Positions 19,008 to 27,701 of a DNA stretch of 64,000 nt are shown here, piece after piece. The notes under the pieces were generated by a model. That model was not told the DNA's origin. It worked only from the letters and a program-made list of their open reading frames with translations, and did not search any database. Both the position numbers and the translations under genes were made by a program. Position 1 is the first letter of the stretch; each line of letters starts with the position of its first letter. Origin of the DNA: Nocardioides sp. GY 10127 (GTDB lineage Bacteria > Actinomycetota > Actinomycetes > Propionibacteriales > Nocardioidaceae); NCBI RefSeq assembly GCF_004919085.1, contig NZ_STGL01000007.1, forward strand, positions 124,001 to 188,000. Reading direction: 5' to 3'.

Positions 19008-19387
19008 TACCATGGCCCACGCCACAGCGTCGTGCGCTCCCACCCGCTCCTGGCGCCCGTCCCCCTGGGCGCCCGCCGCTCCGGCCCCGACCCGGGCAGA
19101 CCGCCCTCGCGTCGCCGCCGAGCGTCCCACGCCTCTGGAGTAGCCCGCTCGTGTCGCTGACCGCAGGTGCCCCCACGCCCGCCGAACCGCCCGCCCCCGC
19201 CGCGCCGCGCGAGCCCCTCGCGGCCGCGCGCACCCGTCCGCGCCCGCACCCCGTGGAGGCGCGCACCGCACCGGCGAGCCGCGGCCCTGTGCTGCCCGCT
19301 CATGACCTGCCCGCTCATGACCTGCCCGCTCATGGCGTGCCCGGTCCTCCGGTCCGTGGACCCCTCGCCCCCGCCGCGGAGACCCCC
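19008..19387 (+). promoter_or_regulatory. Long upstream region of serA with promoter-like box and 15-bp repeats
   Basis: A promoter-like TACCAT lies at 19008-19013. The next 370 bp is continuously open in the serA frame from GTG 19151 but encodes only Pro/Ala-rich low-complexity sequence. It contains a 15-bp tandem repeat (CTGCCCGCTCATGAC, 2.9 copies, 19292-19335), which would read LPAHD repeats if translated. It may be a 5' untranslated leader or a poorly conserved N-terminal extension; no known riboswitch was recognised. Confidence 0.45.
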
Positions 19388-20995
19388 GTGCCCACGAGCC
19401 CCCTCGCCCCGGTGCTGCGGCCCGTCGTCGTGGTGGCCGAGCCGCTGCACCCCGTCGCCGAGGTGGAGCTCGGCGCGGGCGTCGAGGTCCGCCACGTCGA
19501 CGGCACCGACCCGGCGGCGCTGCGCGCCGCGATGGGCGACGCCCAGGCGCTGCTCGTCCGCTCCGGGACGGTCGTGGACGCCGCCCTCCTGGCGGCCGCT
19601 CCGCGCCTGCGGGTCGTCGCCCGTGCCGGCACCGGGCTGCGCAACATCGACGTGCGGGCCTGCACGCAGGCAGGGGTGATGGTGGTGACGGCGCCGACCG
19701 CGAACCTGGTCTCCGCGGCCGAGCTCACCGTCGGCCTGATGATCGCCGCCGCGCGTCGCATCGCCCCGGCGCACGCCTCGCTGCGGGCGGGACGTTGGGA
19801 GCGGCAGGACTTCGTGGGCACCGAGCTCGCGGGCCGCACGCTGGGCATCCTGGGGCTGGGACGGGTCGGGGTGCTCGTGGCGCAACGGATGGCCGCGTTC
19901 GGGATGCACGTGGTCGCGCAGGACCCGTTCGTGCAGGCGGGCCGGGCCGCCCAGCTCGGCGTCCGGCTCGTCGACCTCGACACCCTGCTGCGCACCTCGG
20001 ACGTGATCAGCGTCCACCTGCCACGCACGCCCGAGACGCTGGGGCTGATCGGCGAGCGCGAGCTGGGCCTGGTCAAGCCGTCCCTCGTGCTGGTCAACGC
20101 CGCGCGCGGAGGGATCGTCGACGAGGCGGCGCTGCACCGGGCGCTCCTCGAGGGCCGGGTGGCGGCGGCCGGCCTGGACTCGTTCGCCGAGGAGCCCGCG
20201 ACCGGCAACCCGCTGCTCGCGCTCGACAACGTGGTGGCCACGCCGCACCTCGGCGCCTCGACCGAGCAGGCGCTGGAGAAGGCCGGCCGCGCGGTGGCGC
20301 GGTCGGTGCGACAGGCGCTGTCGGGCGAGCTCGTGCCCGACGCCGTCAACGTGCACGGCGGCGTGATCGCCGAGGAGGTGCGGCCCCTCATCGGCCTCAC
20401 CGAGCGGCTGGGCCGGGTGTTCACCGGCCTCGCGGGGGGCAGCGCGGTCTCCTTCGACGTGGAGGTCCGCGGGGAGGTCGTCGACCAGGACGTCCGCGTC
20501 CTGGAGCTGGCCGCGCTCAAGGGGGCGCTGTCGGGGGTCGTGCTGGACGAGTCGGTCAGCTACGTCAACGTCTCGCTGCTCGCCGCCGAGCGCGGCACGG
20601 CCGTGCGGCTGCTCACCGACCCGGTGAGCGAGGACCACCGCACCCTCGTGACGCTGCGCGGCACCCTCGCCGACGCCACCACGGTCGAGGTCTCCGGGAC
20701 GATGGTCGGTACCAGCGAGCGGCAGCGCCTGGTCGGGCTCGACGGGGTGGAGATCGACCTCGACCTCGCCGACCACCTGGCCTTCCTGCGGCACCCGGAC
20801 CGCCCGGGCACCGTCGGCACCCTCGGGCAGGTCCTCGGCGCCGCCGGGGTGAACATCGCGGGCATGCAGGTGGTCCGGCTGGACGGCGAGGTGCTCGTCG
20901 CGCTCGCCGTGGACTCGCCCGTCCCCGAGCCGGTCCTGGCGACCCTCGCCGCGGCGCTCGACGCGAGCTGGGCGCGCACGGTCTCGCTGGGCTGA
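19388..20995 (+). CDS. serA: D-3-phosphoglycerate dehydrogenase
   Basis: From GTG 19388 the product is 535 residues, close to the usual actinobacterial long form. An NAD-binding domain has LGILGLGRVGVLVAQRM, followed by VNAARGGIVDEAAL and PHLGASTEQALEKAG (catalytic His). An intervening allosteric domain and a C-terminal ACT domain (RPGTVGTLGQVLGAAGVNIAGMQV) give serine control. It oxidises 3-phosphoglycerate, the first step of serine synthesis. GGAG lies 8 nt before this GTG. GTG 19151 would add 79 low-complexity residues and is less likely. Confidence 0.92.
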   Translation: MPTSPLAPVLRPVVVVAEPLHPVAEVELGAGVEVRHVDGTDPAALRAAMGDAQALLVRSGTVVDAALLAAAPRLRVVARAGTGLRNIDVRACTQAGVMVVTAPTANLVSAAELTVGLMIAAARRIAPAHASLRAGRWERQDFVGTELAGRTLGILGLGRVGVLVAQRMAAFGMHVVAQDPFVQAGRAAQLGVRLVDLDTLLRTSDVISVHLPRTPETLGLIGERELGLVKPSLVLVNAARGGIVDEAALHRALLEGRVAAAGLDSFAEEPATGNPLLALDNVVATPHLGASTEQALEKAGRAVARSVRQALSGELVPDAVNVHGGVIAEEVRPLIGLTERLGRVFTGLAGGSAVSFDVEVRGEVVDQDVRVLELAALKGALSGVVLDESVSYVNVSLLAAERGTAVRLLTDPVSEDHRTLVTLRGTLADATTVEVSGTMVGTSERQRLVGLDGVEIDLDLADHLAFLRHPDRPGTVGTLGQVLGAAGVNIAGMQVVRLDGEVLVALAVDSPVPEPVLATLAAALDASWARTVSLG

Positions 20996-21047
20996 GGGTT
21001 CCCGCGGGTCCTCCCCACCGGGCGGCCTCCGGGTGCACCCTGGACCG

Positions 21048-21524
21048 GTGAGCGAACCGACGCTGCTCGAGGCCCTCGGTGGGGAGGACGCCGTCCTGGC
21101 CCTCGCCCGGGCCTGGCACGCCCGCGTCCTGGCCGACCCGGTCGTCTCCCACGCCTTCAGCCACGGCTTCCACCCGGACCACGAGGCCCGGCTCGCGGCC
21201 TACCTCGTCGAAGCGATGGGCGGGCCGCCGGCGTGGACGGGCGGCTCCGGCCGTCCTCGGCTGGGCACGGAGTCACAGGTGGTGCGCGACCACAGCGGCA
21301 ACGGCGCCCACACCGTGATGGACGACAGGGCGATCGACTGCTGGGAGGCCGCGCTCGTGGACGTCGGTGTACCGCCCGACGGCCCCACCGCCCGACTGAA
21401 CGCCGCGCTCGCCGGCTGGTTCGTGTGGGGCACCCGGGTCCAGATGGCGCGGTTCCACGCCGACGCCGCGGACGTCCCCGAGGGGCTGGTCCTGCCGCGG
21501 TGGTCGTGGGAGCCGCCCGGCTGA
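21048..21524 (+). CDS. Group II-type truncated haemoglobin-like protein
   Basis: The 158-residue protein has the short globin pattern TLLEALGGEDAVLALARAWHARVLADP, then HPDHEARLAAYLVEAMGGPPAWTGG, common in group II truncated haemoglobin-like oxidoreductases. A DHSGNGAHTVMDDRAIDCWEAAL helix carries the candidate proximal histidine. Such proteins bind oxygen or NO or act in redox chemistry. GTG 21048 lies 6 nt after CACCCT. A four-copy 51-bp palindrome array begins 6 bp after its stop. Confidence 0.78.
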   Translation: MSEPTLLEALGGEDAVLALARAWHARVLADPVVSHAFSHGFHPDHEARLAAYLVEAMGGPPAWTGGSGRPRLGTESQVVRDHSGNGAHTVMDDRAIDCWEAALVDVGVPPDGPTARLNAALAGWFVWGTRVQMARFHADAADVPEGLVLPRWSWEPPG

Positions 21525-21529
21525 GGTGG

Positions 21530-21819
21530 GCGGTGTGTGAGCAACCGGGTTGGTGTGCGGATGGGTTGCTGGGGCACCGCCCATCGGGGCTGGGCTGGGG
21601 TGGCGGTGTGTGAGCAACCGGGTTGGTGTGCGGATGGGTTGCTGGGGCACCGCCCATCGGGGCTGGGCTGGGGCACCGGGGGCTGGGCTGGGGTGGCGGT
21701 GGCTGAGCAACCAGGTTGGTGTGCGGAAGCGTTGCTGGCGCACCGCCCATCGGGGCTGGGCTGGGGTGGCGGTGGCTGAGCAACCGGGTTGGTGTGCAGA
21801 AGCGTTGCTGACACACCGC
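21530..21819. repeat. Array of four 51-bp palindromic elements (locus 2)
   Basis: Units at 21530-21580, 21603-21653, 21696-21746 and 21769-21819 are each exactly 51 bp. They start GCGGTGnnTGAGCAACC and end GTTGCT...CACCGC in inverted orientation, with spacings of 73, 93 and 73 bp. Linkers repeat CCATCGGGGCTGGGCTGGGG. The array lies between convergent genes (truncated haemoglobin and MocR regulator), as does locus 1 at 5314-5508. The arms match locus 1 although the centres differ, which suggests that pairing rather than sequence of the centre is conserved. Confidence 0.85.
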
Positions 21820-21840
21820 CCACCAGCCACGCCGGCCGGA

Positions 21841-23268
21841 TCAGGCCACGGTCACCCGGGGGCGCGGCGAGGAGCCGGACGGCGCGCGCAGCAGGGTGTG
21901 CGCCCAGGCGGCGGCCAGACGGGGCACCGCGTCGGCCAGCTGGGCGGCGGGGCGGGTCCACGAGATCCGCACGTAGCGCGACAACCCGCTCTCCAGCGCG
22001 AAGACGGGCCCGGGGACGACGGCGACACCGCGTTCCTCGGCCGCGGCGGCCAGCGGCACGGCCAGCGGCTCCGGCAGCTCGCACCAGACGGTGAGGCCGC
22101 CGGCGGGCCGGTGGAAGCGCCAGGAAGGCAGGTGCTCGGCGAGACCGTCCAGGAGGGCGTCACGCTGCTCGTGGAGCCGGTCGCGGTGGCCGGGCAGCAC
22201 GTCCCCGGCGTCCAGCAGGCGGCGCAGCACCAGCTGCTCCATCACCGGGGTGCCGAGGTCGAGGCCCAGGCGGGCGCGGACGAGGTCGTCGACCAGCGCG
22301 TGCGGCGCCCGCACCCAGCCCAGCCGGAGTCCGCCCCAGAACGACTTGGCCGCGCTGCCCAGGCTGATCGCGCCGGGGGCGTGGGCCGCGAAGGGCAGCG
22401 GGACGGGCACGTCGTCGTAGCGCAGCGCGTGGTGCGCCTCGTCGACCACGGCGGTGGTGCCCGCCGCGGCCAGGTGCGCGGCGTAGGCGGCGCGCTGCTC
22501 GTCGTCCATGAGGTGCCCCGTGGGGTTCTGGAAGTCGGCGACGAGGTAGGCCAGCCGCGGGCGCACCTGCCGGAGGCGGGCGCCCACCTCCTCCAGCGCC
22601 CAGCCGCTCGGGTCGACGGGGGAGGGCAGCAGCCGCGCCCCCGAGGTGCGCAGCGCCTGGACCGCGTTGGGGTACACGGGGGACTCCACGAGCACCCGGG
22701 TGCCCTGCCCGGTGAGGGCGACGGCCACGAGCGCCGCGGCAGCGAGGGCGCCCGGCGTCACCACGATCTGGCGGGGGTCCGTGGGGAGCCCACGACGCTC
22801 GTAGGACGCCGCGATCGACTCCTGCAGGGCGGGCAGCCCGGCCAGGAAGTAGCCGTGCCCGCCCAGGTAGGCCGGGAGGTCGTCGGCGGCCTCGGCGAAC
22901 GCCTCGGCGAGCCCGGCCGGCGCCTGGGGCGCCGCGCAGCTGAGGTCGATCTCCTCCTCGCTGCGGGGGGAGAGCACGTGGTCGTGGGTGGCGGAGCGTC
23001 CGCCGGGCACCCGCGTGTAGGTCCCCGACCCCTGCCGCGCGGCCGCGTAGCCGCTCTCGCGCAGCCCGGCGTAGGCCCGTGCCACGGTGGTGCGGGAGAG
23101 GCCGAGCGCGGCGGTCAGGTCGCGCTCGCTGGGCAGGCGGACGTCGTAGCCGATCCGGCCGTCGCCGATGAGCAGCCGCAGCGACCGCTCCAGCGCGGCG
23201 TACGTTGGCTGGCTGTCGAGGGTGCCGACGAGGGAGGCCACCGCGCTGGCCGAAATGGACTGCTGCAT
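21841..23268 (-). CDS. MocR-type PLP-dependent transcriptional regulator (GntR family)
   Basis: The 475-residue product joins an N-terminal GntR winged helix (RLPSERDLTAALGLSRTTVARAYAGLRESGY, about residues 45-80) to an aminotransferase-like domain. That domain has YLVADFQNPTGHLM, VVDEAHHALRYDDV and SLGSAAKSFWGGLRLGW, whose lysine should bind PLP. MocR proteins sense PLP or PLP-amino acid adducts. It is divergent from a YczE-type membrane protein, and MocR/YczE pairs recur in actinobacteria, so that gene is the likely target. ATG 23268 and GTG 23277 are alternative starts. Confidence 0.9.
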   Translation of the reverse strand: MQQSISASAVASLVGTLDSQPTYAALERSLRLLIGDGRIGYDVRLPSERDLTAALGLSRTTVARAYAGLRESGYAAARQGSGTYTRVPGGRSATHDHVLSPRSEEEIDLSCAAPQAPAGLAEAFAEAADDLPAYLGGHGYFLAGLPALQESIAASYERRGLPTDPRQIVVTPGALAAAALVAVALTGQGTRVLVESPVYPNAVQALRTSGARLLPSPVDPSGWALEEVGARLRQVRPRLAYLVADFQNPTGHLMDDEQRAAYAAHLAAAGTTAVVDEAHHALRYDDVPVPLPFAAHAPGAISLGSAAKSFWGGLRLGWVRAPHALVDDLVRARLGLDLGTPVMEQLVLRRLLDAGDVLPGHRDRLHEQRDALLDGLAEHLPSWRFHRPAGGLTVWCELPEPLAVPLAAAAEERGVAVVPGPVFALESGLSRYVRISWTRPAAQLADAVPRLAAAWAHTLLRAPSGSSPRPRVTVA

Positions 23269-23329
23269 GCAGGCCACTGTCTCACGATTGGCTCTTCAGG
23301 AGCAGGCCACCTGCCCGCATCCTCGACGC

Positions 23330-24034
23330 ATGACCACCTGCCCGACCCCCGTCGCCCCCGCGGGCGCCGCCCTCCCGCACGCCACGCTGCGCCAGGACCT
23401 CGGCCCGTGGGCCCAGGTGCGGGCAGGACGCCTCGGCCGCCGCGTCCCCCAGCTCCTGCTCGGGCTCGGCCTCTACGGCGCCTCGCTGGCCCTCATGGTG
23501 GTCTCGGGCCTCGGCGTGCCGCCGTGGGGCGTCCTCGACGTCGCCGTCTCCGCCCACCTGCCCCTCACGCTCGGCGAGACCGTGGTGGTCACGAGCTTCG
23601 TCGTGCTCCTGCTCTGGGTGCCGCTGCGCGAGGTCCCCGGGCTCGGGACGCTGGCCAACGCCCTCCTCGTGGGCACCTCGACCGACGCGGTGCTCGCGCT
23701 CCTGCCGTCGCCGGAGGCGGTGGAGGCGCTGGGGGCTCGGGTGGGGCTCGTCGTCGCCGGCGTGCTGCTCAACGCCCTGGCCACGGCCCTCTACATCGGC
23801 GCCCAGCTCGGCCGTGGCCCGCGCGACGGGCTGATGACCGGTCTGGCGCGGGTCACCGGCCGTTCCCTGCGCGGCGTGCGGACCGTCCTGGAGGTCGTCG
23901 TCGTCCTCGTCGGCCTCGCGCTCGGAGGTCCGCTCGGGGTGGGGACGGTGCTCTACGCGCTCCTCATCGGCCCGCTCGCGCAGCGGCTCCTGCCGGCGCT
24001 CACGGTCCCGCTCGAGGAGCGGGCCCGGGGCTGA
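23330..24034 (+). CDS. YczE/YitT-like integral membrane protein
   Basis: The 234-residue product has about five hydrophobic segments and the family features GLGLYGASLALMVVSGLGVPPW and GAQLGRGPRDGLMTGL. YczE-type proteins are of uncertain function. The gene starts about 60 bp from the divergent MocR regulator, which probably controls it through the shared spacer. It ends 4 bp from the convergent methyltransferase-like gene. Confidence 0.82.
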   Translation: MTTCPTPVAPAGAALPHATLRQDLGPWAQVRAGRLGRRVPQLLLGLGLYGASLALMVVSGLGVPPWGVLDVAVSAHLPLTLGETVVVTSFVVLLLWVPLREVPGLGTLANALLVGTSTDAVLALLPSPEAVEALGARVGLVVAGVLLNALATALYIGAQLGRGPRDGLMTGLARVTGRSLRGVRTVLEVVVVLVGLALGGPLGVGTVLYALLIGPLAQRLLPALTVPLEERARG

Positions 24035-24038
24035 GCCG

Positions 24039-24608
24039 TCAGCGTCGGGTCGCCACGATGGTGGCCGCGTCGGGCGCGACCATCACCTCGACCGCGGTGA
24101 AGCGCGGGTCGGAGAGCCAGTCCTGGCGCAGCACGTCGACGCGGCCGTAGGTGATCGGCGGCCAGAGCTCGCAGGGGCTGAAGTCGTCCAGGACGACGAT
24201 GCCGCCGGGCTCGACGAGGTCGGCGATCGCGTCGGTGCCCACCTCGTCGGGGGCCCCCGAGTCGAGGAAGAGCAGGCTGTAGGGGCCGCGATCGCGCAGC
24301 CGTGACCAGTCGGCGGCGAGGACCTCGACGTGGTCGTCGTCCGCGAAGATCTCGGCGGCGAAGCCGGCCAGCCGCGGGTCGAGCTCGGCGGTGACGATGT
24401 GCGCCTTCTCCCCGCGCACGCCGCTGCGCAGCCAGGCGGTGCCCACGCCGCACCCGGTGCCGAACTCGGCCATCGTCCCCTCGCGGGTGGCGGCGAGCGT
24501 CGCCAGGAGCCGACCGGTCTCGTTGCGGCAGAACGAGACGTAGCCGGCGCGGCGGGAGACCTGGAAGGCCCGCTCGACGACGTCCGGCAGCTCGGGTGGT
24601 GCGCTCAC
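24039..24608 (-). CDS. O-methyltransferase-like SAM-dependent protein
   Basis: This 189-residue Rossmann-fold protein has the SAM-binding motif MAEFGTGCGVGTAWL, an acidic residue after the second strand (VTAELDPRLAGF) and LLFLDSGAPDEVG followed by GGIVVLDDFSP, as in class I O-methyltransferases of the catechol type. The target is unknown. GTG 24608 begins the natural N-terminus; the frame is open further upstream but crosses the leuB leader region. It is convergent with yczE and divergent from the leuB leader. Confidence 0.78.
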   Translation of the reverse strand: MSAPPELPDVVERAFQVSRRAGYVSFCRNETGRLLATLAATREGTMAEFGTGCGVGTAWLRSGVRGEKAHIVTAELDPRLAGFAAEIFADDDHVEVLAADWSRLRDRGPYSLLFLDSGAPDEVGTDAIADLVEPGGIVVLDDFSPCELWPPITYGRVDVLRQDWLSDPRFTAVEVMVAPDAATIVATRR

Positions 24609-24707
24609 GCGAACCAGTGTCGCACCGTCAGGGCCCCGTCTCGCGGAGCGGACACGCACCGGATTCCGGTGACAGGCGTCCGCTGAGCGGTTATGGTTAC
24701 CGACATC

Positions 24708-24761
24708 ATGTGGAACGTGCTCCTCGTACTCCGTCGCCGCGGCGAGGCCCGGCAGGCCTGA
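24708..24761 (+). CDS. leuB leader peptide (17 residues)
   Basis: A short ORF encodes MWNVLLVLRRRGEARQA, with the run Val-Leu-Leu-Val-Leu early, as in leucine-operon leaders. A promoter-like TATGGT ends 10 nt upstream. It precedes leuB by about 300 bp and is followed by alternative RNA pairings (24742-24838). Attenuation by leucine or valine supply is the expected role; translation is inferred. Confidence 0.7.
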   Translation: MWNVLLVLRRRGEARQA

Positions 24762-24838
24762 GCGTCTGCCCCAGAGGCCCCCTCGTCGCGGTGTTCGACG
24801 TGGGACGTGGTTCCACCTGGCCTCGCACCGTCCCGTCG
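24742..24838 (+). promoter_or_regulatory. Candidate leuB attenuator (alternative RNA stems)
   Basis: GCGAGGCC inside the leader ORF (24742-24749) can pair with GGCCTCGC (24819-24826). The latter lies in the loop of a competing stem that joins 24796-24806 with 24830-24838 (GTCCCGTCG). Mutually exclusive stems behind a Leu/Val-rich leader fit attenuation, although no long T run follows. Confidence 0.5.
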
Positions 24839-24922
24839 GATCAACGGCGATTCGTCTCGACCGGCTCCCTGTCCGGCCGATCCCTTCACCAACGACGACA
24901 CACCAGTCGAGGAGCAACGCAG

Positions 24923-25051
24923 ATGTACGACATGTACCCCGAGGGCTGGGGCCCCGCCGCGCACGACCCCGAGAACCCCGTCAGCAAGGAGGCCGTCCAG
25001 CGGTCTCTCGACCTGCGGGACAACGGCGGGGAGCGTCCGGACGACAACTAG
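24923..25051 (+). CDS. Small acidic protein between leader and leuB (42 residues)
   Basis: An ORF from ATG 24923, with GAGGAG about 9 nt upstream, encodes a 42-residue protein beginning [19 protein letters not shown] and ending [15 protein letters not shown]. The good ribosome binding site, G/C-rich third positions and position 10 bp before leuB indicate a real gene. No domain is recognised. The stop codon TAG forms the first bases of a TAGGCT box placed 7 nt before the leuB ATG, so leuB may also have its own leaderless promoter. Confidence 0.65.
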   Translation: MYDMYPEGWGPAAHDPENPVSKEAVQRSLDLRDNGGERPDDN

Positions 25052-25061
25052 GCTCGTCCCC

Positions 25062-26177
25062 ATGACGAGCTCCACGGCGCAGGCCGCCTCCTCCCAGGAA
25101 GTCACCGCACCCGCCTCCGGCACCATCGACCTCGCGGTCATCCCGGGTGACGGCATCGGCCAGGAGGTCACCCCCGAGGCCCTCAAGGTCCTGGAGGCGG
25201 CCGCGCCCGCGGGCGTGAAGTTCGCGCAGACCCGCTACGACCTGGGTGCCGAGCGGTACCTGGCCACCGGTGAGGTCCTGCCCACCTCCGTCCTGGAGGA
25301 GATCAAGGGCCAGGGCGCGATCCTGCTGGGCGCGGTCGGCGGCAAGCCGAACGACCCGAACCTTCCCCCGGGCATCCTCGAGCGCGGCCTCCTGCTCAAG
25401 CTCCGCTTCGAGCTCGACCACTACGTCAACCTGCGCCCGAGCAAGATCTACCCGGGCAACGTCTCGCCGCTGGGCGACCACGTGCTCAAGGGCGAGGAGG
25501 TCGACTTCGTCGTCGTCCGCGAGGGCACCGAGGGTCCCTACACCGGCAACGGCGGCGCCCTGCGCGTCGGCACCCCGGCCGAGGTCGCCACCGAGGTCAG
25601 CGTCAACACGGCCTTCGGCGTCGAGCGCGTCGTCCGCGACGCCTTCGAGCGGGCCAGCAAGCGCCCCCGCAAGAAGCTCACGCTGGTCCACAAGACCAAC
25701 GTCCTCGTCAACGCCGGCTCGGTCTGGTGGCGCCTCACCCAGGCCGTCGCGGCCGAGTACCCCGACGTCACCGTCGACTACATGCACGTGGACGCGACGA
25801 TGATCCACCTGACGACGAACCCGCAGCGCTTCGACGTCATCGTCACCGACAACCTCTTCGGCGACATCGTCACCGACCTCGCGGCCGCGATCACCGGCGG
25901 CATCGGCCTCGCCGCCTCGGGCAACGTCAACCCGGACCGGACCTTCCCGTCCATGTTCGAGCCCGTCCACGGCTCGGCCCCCGACATCGCCGGCCAGCAG
26001 AAGGCCGACCCGACCGCCGCGATCCTCTCCGGCGCGATGCTGCTCGACCACCTCGGTCACGCCGACGCCGCCGCCGCGGTCGAGAAGGCCGTCCTGGCCG
26101 ACCTCGCCGAGCGGGGCGCCGAGCCGCGCAAGACCTCCGAGGTCGGCGACGCCATCGCCGCCCGAGTAGCCGGCTGA
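25062..26177 (+). CDS. leuB: 3-isopropylmalate dehydrogenase
   Basis: The 371-residue enzyme oxidatively decarboxylates 3-isopropylmalate to 2-ketoisocaproate in leucine synthesis, using NAD and Mg or Mn. It has [17 protein letters not shown] at residue 27, [45 protein letters not shown] (metal aspartates) and [18 protein letters not shown] (NAD binding). The start ATG 25062 has no ribosome binding site but TAGGCT sits 7 nt upstream. The upstream leader ORF suggests leucine-controlled attenuation. A large hairpin follows. Confidence 0.96.
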   Translation: MTSSTAQAASSQEVTAPASGTIDLAVIPGDGIGQEVTPEALKVLEAAAPAGVKFAQTRYDLGAERYLATGEVLPTSVLEEIKGQGAILLGAVGGKPNDPNLPPGILERGLLLKLRFELDHYVNLRPSKIYPGNVSPLGDHVLKGEEVDFVVVREGTEGPYTGNGGALRVGTPAEVATEVSVNTAFGVERVVRDAFERASKRPRKKLTLVHKTNVLVNAGSVWWRLTQAVAAEYPDVTVDYMHVDATMIHLTTNPQRFDVIVTDNLFGDIVTDLAAAITGGIGLAASGNVNPDRTFPSMFEPVHGSAPDIAGQQKADPTAAILSGAMLLDHLGHADAAAAVEKAVLADLAERGAEPRKTSEVGDAIAARVAG

Positions 26178-26237
26178 CGCCCGAGGACGTCAGCCGCAGC
26201 AGCCGGGGCCCGTGCGCCCCGACCCCCGCGACACCGA

Positions 26238-26306
26238 CGACGCCGGGCACCTCGCCCCGACCGCAGCCCTCCCGGGCGCGCGGTCGGGGGAGCAGGTGCC
26301 CGGCGT
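26238..26306 (+). terminator. Large stem-loop after leuB
   Basis: GACGCCGGGCACCT at the left pairs with AGGTGCCCGGCGTC at the right, and CCCCGACCGC pairs with GCGGTCGGGG inside, with a small internal loop and a loop of about 15 nt. It lies about 60 bp after the leuB stop and before ilvE, so it is a likely terminator despite lacking T residues. Confidence 0.75.
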
Positions 26307-26466
26307 CGGCGCTCTTCCCGCCGTCCTCGTCGCCGTCAGGCCCCGACGCACGTCTCCCGCACCTCCCGGGCGACCACGCGGCCCCCGCGCCGCGCAGCGT
26401 GCCGGGTACCACTTGGCAGGGTGACGCCGCAGCGCCCCTGTCTCACGACGAGAGAGGTCCACTAAC

Positions 26467-27555
26467 GTGACCCCCATGCAGATCAGCACCACCGCCTCGG
26501 ACCACCCCACCGACGAGGCGCGCCTCGCCGAGATCCACGCCAACCCGGGCTTCGGCACGTACTTCACCGACCACATGCTCACGGTCGAGTGGACGCCGGA
26601 GAAGGGCTGGCACGACGCCCGCATCGAGCCCTACGGGCCGCTGCAGATCGACCCGGCCGCGGCGGTGCTGCACTACGCCCAGGAGATCTTCGAGGGGATG
26701 AAGGCCTACCGGCACCCCGACGGCTCCGTCTGGTCGTTCCGCCCCGAGGCCAACGCGCGCCGGATGGCCCGCTCCAGCGAGCGCCTCGCCCTCCCGGTCA
26801 TGCCGGAGGAGGAGTTCGTCGAGTACTGCGACGCGCTGGTCCGCGCCGACGAGCGCTGGGTCCCGACGTCCGGCGAGGACGGCGAGAAGAGCCTCTACCT
26901 GCGCCCCTTCATGTTCGCCTCCGAGGTCTTCCTCGGCGTCCGGCCCGCGCAGCACGTGACCTTCATGGTCATCGCCAGCCCGGTCGGCTCCTACTTCAAG
27001 GGCGGCGTCAAGCCGGTCACCATCTGGCTCACCGAGCAGTACTCGCGCGCCGGCCGCGGAGGCATGGGCGCCGCCAAGACCGGCGGCAACTACGCCGCCT
27101 CGCTGGTCGCCCAGCAGGAGGCCTCGGCCCAGGGCTGCGACCAGGTCGTCTTCCTCGACTCCGTGGAGGGCAAGTACGTCGAGGAGCTCGGCGGCATGAA
27201 CCTGTACTTCGTCTACGGCGACGGCCGGATCGTCACGCCGGCCACCGGCACGATCCTCGAGGGCATCACCCGCTCCTCGATCATCGAGCTGGCCGGGAAG
27301 ATGGGCTACACCGTCGAGGAGCGGAAGTTCTCCATCGACGAGTGGAAGGAGGGCGTCGCCTCCGGCCAGATCACCGAGATCTTCGCCTGCGGCACCGCCG
27401 CCGTCGTGACCCCGGTCGGCGAGCTGCGCTGGGAGGGTGGCTCGCTGCCGTCCGCCCCGGTCGGCGAGGTCGCCATGGAGCTGCGCAAGCAGCTCGTCGA
27501 CATCCAGTTCGGCCGCGCCGACGACGCCTTCGGCTGGATGCACAAGATCTGCTGA
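26467..27555 (+). CDS. ilvE: Branched-chain amino acid aminotransferase
   Basis: The 362-residue PLP fold-type IV enzyme makes the last step to Leu, Ile and Val. Motifs include LHYAQEIFEGMKAYRHPDG, the catalytic lysine in GAAKTGGNYAASL, and the PLP-binding glutamate region YVEELGGMNLYFVYGDG; TGTILEGITRSSI is also typical. The GTG start has GAGAGAGGT about 8-10 nt upstream; ATG 26476 is an alternative. It lies between leuB and cimA but is separated from both by terminator hairpins. Confidence 0.96.
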   Translation: MTPMQISTTASDHPTDEARLAEIHANPGFGTYFTDHMLTVEWTPEKGWHDARIEPYGPLQIDPAAAVLHYAQEIFEGMKAYRHPDGSVWSFRPEANARRMARSSERLALPVMPEEEFVEYCDALVRADERWVPTSGEDGEKSLYLRPFMFASEVFLGVRPAQHVTFMVIASPVGSYFKGGVKPVTIWLTEQYSRAGRGGMGAAKTGGNYAASLVAQQEASAQGCDQVVFLDSVEGKYVEELGGMNLYFVYGDGRIVTPATGTILEGITRSSIIELAGKMGYTVEERKFSIDEWKEGVASGQITEIFACGTAAVVTPVGELRWEGGSLPSAPVGEVAMELRKQLVDIQFGRADDAFGWMHKIC

Positions 27556-27574
27556 CGCAGACCAGAGCCGGCAC

Positions 27575-27606
27575 CGAGCGCCCCCGCCCCGCGGCGGGGG
27601 CGCTCG
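27575..27606 (+). terminator. Terminator hairpin after ilvE
   Basis: A 14-bp perfect stem (27575-27588 with 27593-27606) with a CCGC loop begins 20 bp after the ilvE stop. The flanking GCAC/GTGC can extend it. There is no T run. Confidence 0.85.
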
Positions 27607-27701
27607 TGCGTCCGGGAGGCCCTGCGCCGGGTCCGGGGTGTGTCGCGCAGCCCACGGTGCTGCGGCACGGAACGCCACCGGGACGCCGGTACCCTCGCGG
27701 C

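Noticed and set aside
17282..19150. Open frame extending serA upstream through the MFS gene (1237 codons in total)
   Set aside because: It is antisense to a clear MFS transporter gene, and the serA fold starts only after 19388.
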